A stretch of 64,000 nt of DNA from Blastobasis lacticolella (lineage: Eukaryota; Arthropoda; Insecta; Lepidoptera; Blastobasidae), in contig LR990042.1 of the NCBI GenBank assembly GCA_905147135.1, forward strand, positions 7,369,545-7,433,544, in the 5' to 3' direction. Positions 10,700 through 19,022 of the stretch are shown piece by piece. A model generated the notes under the pieces. The model saw only the letters and a list, made by a program, of their open reading frames with translations, had not been told where the DNA came from and ran no database searches. The position numbers and the translations under genes are program-made. How positions within the stretch are numbered: the stretch's first letter is position 1; every line of letters starts with the position of its first letter.

Positions 10700-11010
10700 T
10701 AAATACTTCAGGCAACTGAGGCCAGAGGTATACGTGTATGTATACCGAAATATACAAATATACAACATTATCCATTCGTTTACAATAGGTCGTTTACAAT
10801 TGATTACTCACATAAAAATATAATTTAAAATCTACACACTTCGGACACACATTATCACTTTCTGACACTTCTTTAATTTCATATTGGCATCACCGATAAT
10901 TCTAGGTCGCCCACGGACACTCCGGTAAAGCATACCCTTGGCCTTCTTTGGGACAATAATATTCCCTTATGAAGAACTCTAAATCTTCAACGCAACGCAC
11001 AAATTGTACG
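10700..11010 (-). repeat. Unclassified repeat, reverse copy of 5765-6060
   Basis: It aligns block by block with 5765-6060 in inverse orientation. On its upstream side (minus strand, 11179-10979) an open stretch of 66 codons reads RNVTPSANIDDAEFVNRC and on to RFERTYNLCVALKI before a stop; after a frameshift it continues as GRPRIIGDANMKLKKCQKV with a final cysteine-containing tail. This could be the C-terminal end of a transposase-like protein, but I do not recognise it. Confidence 0.5.
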
Positions 11011-11465
11011 TACGTTCAAAGCGTGATTCCATGAGCTGTTCTCCTTGGCTAACTGGACGGTCCTTAACGTTCTTTGTTGAATAGACAAATCTGTCGAATT
11101 TAACGTGTAAGCTTCTGTGTTTGCATCTGTTGACGAACTCCGCATCATCTATGTTCGCCGATGGGGTCACATTTCTCATACAATGGCTTTTGACGCTATT
11201 TCTTGGTTGAATTTAAAGCAAAAGCTTATCAGCTCTACAACCGCGAATTCTTTTGCCATCTATGCAGAACATCGCAATTGTTGTAGTATTGGAGACGAAG
11301 ACATTAAATTGATTACTTAAGTATAAATATTTTACAAAATAACGTTTTAATATTATGTACCTTCTCTATAAAAATAAATTATCAAAATTGCAATTCATGA
11401 AACATCTGACACAATATAAAAAATGCTTTCCGTTAAATGGTAGCTAGGTGTCACTGTACTAGTCA

Positions 11466-11727
11466 AAGTACTAGAAAAGCGTCGCTGCTTTTGGTAACAA
11501 AATTACATTTCAAAATAGTCACACTTAGTTCCGGTTTTGGCCACCGGTTCAGATAAGTTTGTGATGGCTTTTAGTCTCTGGTTTGAATGAATGATTTGGC
11601 TGTGACGTCACAAAACTTCTAACCAAAACAACATTTTTTTAACATTATTTTCTTTGAGGTCATGGTACCAATTTGAAAACAAGGTTAAAGTAATCTTGTT
11701 TGTAAGGCTTGTGGTAGGCCCCCTTGT
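11466..11727 (-). mobile_element. MITE-like repeat (GCCACAAACTTA family), copy 3
   Basis: Read on the minus strand it gives GGGGGCCTACCACAAGC, AAGATTACTTTAACCTTG, GGTACCATGACCTC, then CACAAACTTATCTGAACC and GGAACTAAGTGTGACTA, ending in AGCAGCGACGC. These are the same blocks, in the same order, as in 4873-5130. A perfect terminal duplication is not visible. Confidence 0.6.
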
Positions 11728-11807
11728 CCTTATCATCTTAACCTTTGTATACAGGGCAAGCACGCGTACATTTAAAATTCTTTTTTTATTACAATTAATG
11801 TTATAAA

Positions 11808-11904
11808 GCCCACATTGCTTGCACTAAATCCATAAACACATTTAAGCTTAATATAAATACAAAATGAATGTGCTTCAGAATTTGGTGCACGCCGTCTTTG
11901 ATTC
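11808..11904. mobile_element. MITE (GCTTGCACCAAAT family), decayed copy
   Basis: An arm with ATTGCTTGCACTAAATCCAT and an inverse arm with GAATTTGGTGCACGCCGTC resemble the cleaner copies at 13587-13696 and 18929-19019. The ends are too altered to show a target duplication. Confidence 0.5.
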
Positions 11905-12965
11905 TACATAATCAAAAATAATATATTTTAATAATGCATCTGTTTAGTTGTGACGTTAAACAGCTTTGTAAACTTTTGAATTATTATAAGCTCAGCCACC
12001 CAGTACGCTGTTGTGTTAGCAACTAGGTTATTCCTGCTGCAAACACGGGACAAAGGGAACACTGATAAACCCGGCAAATCCGTAGCGTGTAGCACGCGCT
12101 ACGCCCCGTAGCCCGTAGCGATATCCGACGATTCCTACTGCCCTTTGAGCCTTGTATGAACTATGGGTATAATTTAAAATATTGTATTTTCGTTGGCATC
12201 ATTTCGACTTAAAAAGTATTTTTTTAATTTAATACTCAAATTGAGCAATTTACTCTGGTCTCTAAAAATTCATGCTAGCTGATTGGGTAAGTTTAAATAA
12301 AAAAAGTTGAATGGACGTTTTAATTTTTAATGCTTTTTGTTTTAACCGTGGATCGTTGACCTACAATGTTTTACCAAATTATTCCAATAGTAATCTAAAC
12401 ACAGAAGAAGGTAGGTATAATTTTGTAATATTAATGTAAATTTAAATGGACTTGTTCGACATTTTGTACACAACAGCATTGGTGTACATTCGCAAAGTCA
12501 CTTTGAATTTACACTGTGCCCCATGCCTCTAATGATGGACGGGTTCTCACTTTGATCTTTGAGAACATTAACAAGAGATTAGGTGCGTTTGCGTCGGCAA
12601 CGGCCTCGAAGCGTGTTCTTTGTGTTTGTTTCTGTGCACAAATAGGCATATATAGTTGTTTGTTTTGTTTTTAAATTAAATATAGACAAATTAAGGAAAT
12701 TAAGATGGACGAGGATACGTACATACTCATATAACAACCGGTTCTCTGTATCGTTGCAACTTTATCGCAACTGCGTCTCTACAAAAAGTTATAACCCTGA
12801 ATCTATATAAAATACAACATAATGTTTATTTGGCACTTCATACATACACATACAACTTAATAATAAACTTGAGCTTCAATTAAGAAAAAAGAAACAAATA
12901 TAAAAGCAACAAAGTATCAAAGAGCATTGATTCCTCAACTGCAACAACTTATTTTATATATTTTT
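11905..12965. other. Unique AT-rich DNA
   Basis: The only structure seen is a compact self-complementary run near 12080-12115 (CGTAGCGTGTAGCACGCGCTACG-like; arms of about 8 bases). No gene signal was found. Confidence 0.4.
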
Positions 12966-13021
12966 ATATCATCATCACAGCCCATAACAGTCCGCTGCAG
13001 GACTTCGGGCCTCTCCCACGA
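12966..13021 (+). repeat. RTE-like LINE tail, short fragment
   Basis: CATCATCACAGCCCATAACA, CCGCTGCAGGACTTCGGGCC and TCTCCCACGA match the first 55 bases of 7117-7365, then the homology ends abruptly. Confidence 0.6.
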
Positions 13022-13583
13022 TCTTATTTTTATATATATATCCTATATTATAAGTCCAATAGTGTAACAATAATGCCATCTTGTACGACCAGCGACTGTA
13101 TCGATGTAAAAGACAACAATGTAACTAGACTGTATCACGACCGTATCACAAAAAAGCCGAATGTAAAATTATGCTTTTTTTATATTATGAATAAAAAATC
13201 TTTGATGCATGCCACGGCACTTTTAAAAGACCCAAAAATATAAACTGATCTTTCATTACCACTGGCGACTAGTTTTCTAAAGCTAACTTATACCGCTGTA
13301 TAGGAAATCAAGAGTCGAAAATATAGATCCGTTGCTCTCACTGTCGCCTAGTCACGTAGCAGTTCAGCAAACTAACTTTGCTCCCCTGGCGCGCCCGGCT
13401 TGTCGGATTTATGGAATTATATGTAAATCTTGGTTAAAATTATTCATAGTGCGATGTCACTATTAATGACGAATGGCACAATTATGTAGCGCGGGTGCGG
13501 TGGATTCTCATTTGGGGTGTTCTTCGTATTGAAATAGAAATGAAAACGAATTATTTAGATAATTCGACTTAAGTCGACGCGAC
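13022..13583. other. Unique AT-rich DNA
   Basis: No repeat match or coding signal was seen between the LINE fragment and the MITE at 13587. Confidence 0.35.
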
Positions 13584-13586
13584 TAA

Positions 13587-13696
13587 AGGCTGCTTGCACC
13601 AAATTCTTAAACGCATTTAAGCTGATACTTTAACAAAAAACTACATACAAAAAACGTTAAACGTCATTCTGTTTGAGAATTTGGGGCAAGCCGGGC
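13587..13696. mobile_element. MITE (GCTTGCACCAAAT family), copy 1
   Basis: A 110-bp palindromic element. The left end is AGGCTGCTTGCACCAAAT and the right end is the inverse ATTTGGGGCAAGCCGGGC. It is flanked on both sides by TAA (13584-13586 and 13697-13699), consistent with a three-base TWA target duplication as in PIF/Harbinger-type insertions. It lies 39 bp from the Jockey insertion. Confidence 0.7.
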
Positions 13697-13734
13697 TAAG
13701 TCTATTTTTGTCAAGAAATCCTTGCTTTGTTGTG

Positions 13735-13747
13735 CTCCGGTTTGAAT
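13735..13747. repeat. Target-site duplication of the Jockey element, 3' side
   Basis: CTCCGGTTTGAAT directly precedes the T-run that is the complement of the element's poly-A tail. The identical 13 bases follow the element's 5' end at 18233-18245. Confidence 0.92.
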
Positions 13748-13781
13748 TTTTTTTTTATTTTTATTTTTTTATTAAGATGTT

Positions 13782-13804
13782 CTACCTATTTGACAAGTAG
13801 GTAG
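13782..13804 (-). other. Small stem-loop in the Jockey 3' region
   Basis: CTACCTA (13782-13788) and TAGGTAG (13798-13804) form a 7-bp stem with a 9-base loop, about 35 bases inside the 3' end of the transcript. In other LINEs, 3' stem-loops help the reverse transcriptase recognise its own RNA; that role here is an inference. Confidence 0.4.
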
Positions 13805-13991
13805 AGCATTGCAATTACAATCTAGCCTAAAGACTAATAAGTAATTTAAATTTAACATAATTTGCTAGGTTAGAATAATATAAGAATGTGTCCATTAACA
13901 CCTTTTCTTATTGTCTCTATTAAGGGGAAGACACATTGTTATTGTGTTCTTTGCAGTAAGTACTCATCGCACTACTTATCACTAATATTCA

Positions 13992-16652
13992 CTACACTAA
14001 CTCAAAAGGTTTTGTCCTTTTTAGTCTTCGCACTATGTTCGTGTTGTCAAGGAGCTGGATAGCCTCGACATTCACATGATGATGAAGCCTTCTTTCATGG
14101 GCTTCGGCGTGTTTTTTAATTATAGTTGCAACAAGATCCACATTGAGGTCCCGGTGAAGATCATTGTTTCTAATGTACCAGGGCGCATTTACAATGTCCC
14201 TCAGTACTTTGTTTTGAAAGCGTTGTATCATCTGTGTGTTGCTTTGTTTGGTACAGCCCCATAGCTGAATACCATAAGTCCATACTGGCATTAGGACTTG
14301 TTTGTACAAAAGTAGTTTGTTGTGTACTGATAAAGAAGAATGCTTTCCAAGTAGCCAGTACATCTTTTTATAGCGAAGTTCTAATTCATCGCGTTTCTTT
14401 TTGACATGAGCTTTCCAGCGAAGCTTTGCGTCTAAGGTCATGCCTAAATATTTAGCTGTGTTCTTGTGCGGTATTGCTTGATTGTTTATAAATACCGGAT
14501 GATAAGACGGTCTTTTGTTAGTAAAATCGACATGAATCGATTTTGACTCATTCAGTTTGATTCGCCACTTCACTGTCCAATCAAATATAGTGTTGATAGC
14601 TGTTTGCAGTTTCGTTACTGCTTCTTCTTGAGTGGACCCTGTAGCCATGATAGCCGTATCATCCGCAAAGGTTGCAATGATGTTATTTTTTAGTTCTGGG
14701 ATATCACAAGTGTATAATAAATACAACATCGGACCTAGGACGCTTCCTTGTGGTACTCCAGCTTTTATGTACTTAAGTTCTGAATATTCCTCATCCTGTC
14801 TAACTCGAAACATTCTCTGCGTAAGATAAGATTCCAGAATATCTGCAAACTGCTTCGGAAGTTTATGTCTTATTTTGTGCATAAGACCTTCATGCCAAAC
14901 CTTATCAAATGCTTGTGCCACGTCTAGGAAAACAGTAGAACAGACTTTATTTTCTTCTAATGTTTTTTCTATTAAACTAGTTATTCTGTGCACTTGATCG
15001 ATTGTTGAATGCTTCTCCCTAAATCCAAACTGATAATCAGGGATAAGCTTTCTTTCTTCTATTATGGGGCTCAGTCGTCTTAATAGGAGCTTTTCGAACA
15101 ACTTTGACATAACTGGCAATAGAGAAATTGGTCTATAGGATGTTATTTCCTGAGGTGGTTTTCCAGGTTTCGGTATCATAATGATTTCTGCAACTTTCCA
15201 CATATCAGGCACGTATTTTAGTCTAAACGAAGCATTGATAAGGGTGGTAAGTTTTACGATGGCTTTACGTGGAAGATTTTGGAGAATTTCGCCCGTAATT
15301 AGATCAAAGCCAGGAGCTTTATTTTTCTTTAAGCGTTTTATCTCATTCTGAACCTCTTTAGGGGTAACGAGTTTTATTTCTAATCTATCATTACAAGATG
15401 CTTCCTCCAGTTCTGTGTTCTCAGAGTTATGCATGTTAGGTTGGAATATTTGTTCCAGGTGATTAGCAAATCTAATAGCTTTTTGTTTATTATTTATGGC
15501 CCACCCCCCATTAGTTTCTTTAATGGGAGGTATGTGTAAGGTTGGCGTCTTTATGTGCTTTATAGTTTTCCACAAGGAGTAATCAGTTGTGCGATCACTT
15601 GTTAACTTTCTTAGGTAGATATTCGTAGATTCATCACGAAAGTTCTGAATTTCTTCCCTTAGTTTTTTTGTTAAGTAGTTTAGCCGCGTTTTGTCCACGG
15701 GATATCTACTTTGTTGCCATTTGCGTCTTTGCTTTCTCTTTTCTTTAAGGAGGTTTAGAATTTCGGCTGGATAGCAGTTACCTTTTGATCTCTTCTTCAC
15801 TGTTGGTGTATTTTTCCAGGCACATTGCTGTATATTTGTAATGAATTTACTTAGATCTGTATCTAGCTCTTGTGGACTTTTTAAAGAAACATTAAGTTCA
15901 GTAATAGAGTCTAGATCATGTTTAAAGCTTTCCCAGTCGGTTTTCTTGTTTGACAGGGTAACATTGCTCTCTTTTAGTATTATGCTCTCACTAAGAGTCA
16001 AAATTATTGGCGAGTGATCTGAGCTCATTTCATATCCTTCCTCAATGTGAAGAAAACTAGTTGGTATATTTTTACATATAAAAAAGTCAATGAGGTCTGG
16101 GACTTTATTACGATCAGTGGGCCAATACGTTGGTTTTGCGGTTGATATTACGCCACAATTCATATATCTAGTAGCATAAAGAAGCTCTTTCCCTTTAGTT
16201 GTAGTTAATCTTGATCCCCAGTGGATGTGTTTAGCATTAAAATCACCTCCAAGTATGAATCTGTTACCTAGATTGTATAGAAGGTTTTTATACTGTTCGC
16301 GTTTTAGGGAATACTTTGGTGGACAGTATATGGCGGAAATGGTAACAGGGTAACGTTTAGTTCTTACACAAACAGCCACTGTTTGTATAGCCTGTTCCTC
16401 ACATTTATGCTCTTCGTAATGGTAAATATTTTCTTTAATTATGACAGTGCTTCCTCCCCTTGCAGTGTTATCAGGGTGTAAAGCATGATAGACTTTATAG
16501 TCTTTGATTTTTATAAACGACTCTCTGGTGCAATGGGATTCTGATATTAGGCAAATATCAATATTGTTTGTGCTTAGAACCACTTGTAACTCATTTAGAT
16601 GTTTTGCGAGCCCATTCGCATTCCATGCCATAATTTTGAGTCCCATAGTCAT
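13992..16652 (-). CDS. Jockey ORF2: endonuclease and reverse transcriptase
   Basis: An 886-residue polyprotein, uninterrupted. Residues 1-220 form an apurinic-type endonuclease. Visible motifs are WNANGLAKH (N11/N13), SESH with catalytic E39, GGDFNAKH (136-141) and SSDHSP with D212 and H213. Residues 430-750 form the reverse transcriptase, with TSYRPISLLPVMSK (505-517), FLDVAQAFDKVW with the first aspartate at 577, GVPQGSVLGP (632-641) and TFADDTAIMA with D664 and D665. KYLGMTLDAKLRWKAHV follows as the thumb-like motif. The enzyme nicks chromosomal DNA and copies element RNA at the nick, in the nucleus. The ATG at 16652 overlaps the ORF1 stop as ATGA, so translation probably depends on termination and re-initiation. 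All catalytic residues I can check are present, so the copy may be active. Confidence 0.95.
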   Translation of the reverse strand: MTMGLKIMAWNANGLAKHLNELQVVLSTNNIDICLISESHCTRESFIKIKDYKVYHALHPDNTARGGSTVIIKENIYHYEEHKCEEQAIQTVAVCVRTKRYPVTISAIYCPPKYSLKREQYKNLLYNLGNRFILGGDFNAKHIHWGSRLTTTKGKELLYATRYMNCGVISTAKPTYWPTDRNKVPDLIDFFICKNIPTSFLHIEEGYEMSSDHSPIILTLSESIILKESNVTLSNKKTDWESFKHDLDSITELNVSLKSPQELDTDLSKFITNIQQCAWKNTPTVKKRSKGNCYPAEILNLLKEKRKQRRKWQQSRYPVDKTRLNYLTKKLREEIQNFRDESTNIYLRKLTSDRTTDYSLWKTIKHIKTPTLHIPPIKETNGGWAINNKQKAIRFANHLEQIFQPNMHNSENTELEEASCNDRLEIKLVTPKEVQNEIKRLKKNKAPGFDLITGEILQNLPRKAIVKLTTLINASFRLKYVPDMWKVAEIIMIPKPGKPPQEITSYRPISLLPVMSKLFEKLLLRRLSPIIEERKLIPDYQFGFREKHSTIDQVHRITSLIEKTLEENKVCSTVFLDVAQAFDKVWHEGLMHKIRHKLPKQFADILESYLTQRMFRVRQDEEYSELKYIKAGVPQGSVLGPMLYLLYTCDIPELKNNIIATFADDTAIMATGSTQEEAVTKLQTAINTIFDWTVKWRIKLNESKSIHVDFTNKRPSYHPVFINNQAIPHKNTAKYLGMTLDAKLRWKAHVKKKRDELELRYKKMYWLLGKHSSLSVHNKLLLYKQVLMPVWTYGIQLWGCTKQSNTQMIQRFQNKVLRDIVNAPWYIRNNDLHRDLNVDLVATIIKKHAEAHERRLHHHVNVEAIQLLDNTNIVRRLKRTKPFELV

Positions 16653-18001
16653 TTCCCTTGTTTGGATGTAGCAATTTTAGTGCTGTTTTCAAGTTTCTTT
16701 AACCTTTTATCAAATGAGGTTAAAAGATCTAAAATTCTATTAATCTTTGAATCTGTATTGGAGCTAGCAGATGATGGATTGGAGCTAGACTGTTGAGACG
16801 GTTGGGCTCCCTTTGTAACTTGTGCAAATGACAGGCTTTTGGTGACCTGCTTGCCCATATGATTTTGGTCCATTGTCTTCTTGCTTTTATTGGTATTGAA
16901 TGCTGGACCGGATGTAGTTGTTACATTTTTCTTTAGAGTTTTGTTTTTTAAAAACTGTAGTTCTTTAGCTACAATACACCCTCTGTAACTTGCCGGGTGA
17001 GGTTCGCCACAATGAACGCACTTTGGCTTGTCATCTGTTGGTTTATTACAGTCTTTAGTTAAATGCTTTCCTGTACACTTAACACACCTTGGTTCTTTTG
17101 AACAGTATTTTTGGGTATGACCATAGGCTTGACACCGTTTACATTGCGGTATGAGCTTGGATGTTTTTAGTGGTTGAATATCAACTTTGCAGCCCAGTAT
17201 AGACCTTATGTTATAAATATTATTTATGTCTTCATCTTTTTGGAACGAAAGCATAAACATGTTAAGCGGTTGCTTATTTCTCCAGCTGAGTTTGTTGACC
17301 GCTTCGTTAATTTTATATCCCTTGTTATTAAGGTCTTCCACGATTCTTTCTGGAGTACACGACGAATGGAGGTTTTTGGCCATTACCCTTATCGGTCGGT
17401 CCTGTTTATTCTCGTAGGAGTGCCAGAGGCACTTGTTCGCAAGCAACAGTTCGGTAATTGCTCTGTACGAGTTTTCATTATTTGCATTTATCTTTGCGGT
17501 GTCGCCATTCAACATTTTTATGATAAACGTGTCTTTGTTTATACTTGCCGAAAGGAGATCATAGAATTTCTGGTAGTTCATGATATTTTCGACAACTATG
17601 GGCGGAGGAAGTGGAACTTTTTTCACTTTCTCTTCTTTAGTGGTTCCGTCGGAATTGGATCCTTCTTGTGGTGGAGGGGAGTGTGTTGTGTTCAGTTTCC
17701 TTTTCTTACGACTAATTTTCCGTACCCACTCAGTTTCTTTGGCCAATTCCTCTTCATCTGTCTCATACTGCTTTTGGTGTTTGCCAGTATCAGTACTTAC
17801 AGTGGTTAAGGATATCTGTTCCTGGAGTAGAATGTTTTGCTCCTGAGTCTTCTTTAATTCTAGTTGCAGAGTTTCTACTTGCTTGCTAAGGTCGCGTACC
17901 AAACTTTCGAATTTCTCACGATTACTTTTTTCTTCGGAGTAATGGTTGTATAACAGAAATTCATTTTCTGTTTTAAGTTCTATTGGACTTTTGCCAGCCA
18001 T
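16649..18001 (-). CDS. Jockey ORF1: Gag-like RNA-binding protein
   Basis: A 450-residue protein starting at the ATG at 18001. Residues ~24-65 are rich in E, K, Q and L in a heptad-like pattern, suggesting a coiled coil for self-association. A basic stretch WVRKISRKKRK (92-102) could be a nuclear signal. A central domain (about 140-280) precedes three zinc knuckles: C287-C290-H295-C300, C306-C309-H313-C318 and C328-C331-H335-C342. Jockey and related insect LINEs share this arrangement. The C-terminus is Ser/Gln-rich. The protein should coat element RNA and carry it to the nucleus or target sites. It ends with TGA at 16651-16649, overlapping the ORF2 start by four bases. No break is visible. 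Confidence 0.93.
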   Translation of the reverse strand: MAGKSPIELKTENEFLLYNHYSEEKSNREKFESLVRDLSKQVETLQLELKKTQEQNILLQEQISLTTVSTDTGKHQKQYETDEEELAKETEWVRKISRKKRKLNTTHSPPPQEGSNSDGTTKEEKVKKVPLPPPIVVENIMNYQKFYDLLSASINKDTFIIKMLNGDTAKINANNENSYRAITELLLANKCLWHSYENKQDRPIRVMAKNLHSSCTPERIVEDLNNKGYKINEAVNKLSWRNKQPLNMFMLSFQKDEDINNIYNIRSILGCKVDIQPLKTSKLIPQCKRCQAYGHTQKYCSKEPRCVKCTGKHLTKDCNKPTDDKPKCVHCGEPHPASYRGCIVAKELQFLKNKTLKKNVTTTSGPAFNTNKSKKTMDQNHMGKQVTKSLSFAQVTKGAQPSQQSSSNPSSASSNTDSKINRILDLLTSFDKRLKKLENSTKIATSKQGK

Positions 18002-18232
18002 AATTGATCACTAAATTGATGTAACTTCGCCTTAATAATGATTTGAATTACACAACATTACACCGAACGTTTGTGATTCACGCACAATAACTGGGTCATC
18101 GCGGCCGTAGCCGAGTAGACGACGCGGAGTAGGCTGCAGCGTCAGCGCTTTACGCGAGCACGAAACTAGCGCAAGAGCGTCTGCGCGGCGACTATACTCG
18201 ACGGAAGTCGAACAAACACTCCTCACTCACTC
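18002..18232 (-). promoter_or_regulatory. 5' leader and presumed internal promoter of the Jockey element
   Basis: The leader is GC-rich and CpG-dense compared with its surroundings and starts with GAGTGAGTGAGGAGTGTTTG on the minus strand. Jockey-type elements carry an internal polymerase II promoter here, which lets a new copy bring its own promoter. I infer that by homology; I cannot point to exact initiator or downstream elements. Full length with a flanking duplication implies transcription began at or near 18232. Confidence 0.6.
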
Positions 18233-18245
18233 CTCCGGTTTGAAT
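18233..18245. repeat. Target-site duplication of the Jockey element, 5' side
   Basis: CTCCGGTTTGAAT is identical over 13 of 13 bases to 13735-13747 and fixes the element's 5' boundary at 18232. Confidence 0.92.
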
Positions 18246-18925
18246 GACATCAATATTATCATGCAATGGAACAATTAGTTTATATCACAAAGGTGTCAAA
18301 CAAGCGTAGGGTCCGCACTCACATACGGACGTTAGTAATTCCCGGGGTGTCACTAGCTAGTTGCCAATCCCGTAAAATTTTAAGCAATTTTTCTCGTAAT
18401 TAAATACGGTATAATTAGTCTTTGATTGGACAAGAGTAGGTCAAGCTAAGCCACTATCTATATGCCGCCATGATAAGTCTTGTCGCAAGCTTACTCGACG
18501 CATGCAAGTTACAATAATATCAAACAAAAACTCTAACATCTTGCGATTGGCCATATTTTTTTGTTTCTACTGTTAGTTTGCTAGACTTGACATAACCGCA
18601 TGTATTAACTCTATTTTACAAAATGGGAAACGCTTTTGTATCCATGGATAGTTTTTATTAACTGCTCTAGGTTTTACGTACAAACATAAAACGATTGCAA
18701 AGTAAAATACGCTTTAACATTTCTGAAATAGCTCAACCTATGCATCCCAATTGTTTGATATTTGGACAGTGTGGAATTAGACAAACATTATAATTCCCTC
18801 TCGAGATATATGCATTGTTTCTGTTCTCGGAAGTCCGTGTTGGCTTTAGAATATTAATTGCTTTTTAGATGGAGTGCTATGTTAGAGATGCGCTAATTAA
18901 GTGAGCAAAGTAAAAACGCTGATAC
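18246..18925. other. Unique AT-rich DNA
   Basis: No repeats shared with the rest of the window, no coding signal. Confidence 0.35.
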
Positions 18926-18928
18926 TAA

Positions 18929-19019
18929 TGGCGGCTTGCACCAAATACTTAAACGTATTTAAGTTTATACTTGATACAAAAAACCTTAAACGCGTTTAGG
19001 TATTTGGTGCAAGCCGGCC
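18929..19019. mobile_element. MITE (GCTTGCACCAAAT family), copy 2
   Basis: A 91-bp palindrome. TGGCGGCTTGCACCAAATAC on the left pairs with GTATTTGGTGCAAGCCGGCC on the right. TAA flanks it on both sides (18926-18928 and 19020-19022). This is the cleanest of the three copies and probably the youngest. Confidence 0.75.
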
Positions 19020-19022
19020 TAA

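Larger units (their letters stand above)
13748..18232 (-). mobile_element. Full-length Jockey-clade non-LTR retrotransposon
   Basis: A 4,485-bp element on the minus strand. In transcription order it has a ~230-bp GC-rich 5' leader (18232-18002), ORF1 (18001-16649), ORF2 (16652-13992), and a ~240-bp 3' region ending in an A-rich tail (T-run on the plus strand at 13748-13770). A perfect 13-bp duplication flanks it, which proves insertion by target-primed reverse transcription with no 5' truncation. Both reading frames are open. The Jockey assignment rests on the three-knuckle ORF1, the apurinic-type endonuclease and the FADD reverse transcriptase style. Intact ORFs and identical flanks point to a recent insertion and a possible source copy. 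Confidence 0.93.

Noticed and set aside
18032..18226. A 64-codon open frame upstream of Jockey ORF1
   Set aside because: It begins at a GTG, not an ATG, and lies in the GC-rich leader; it is likely chance.
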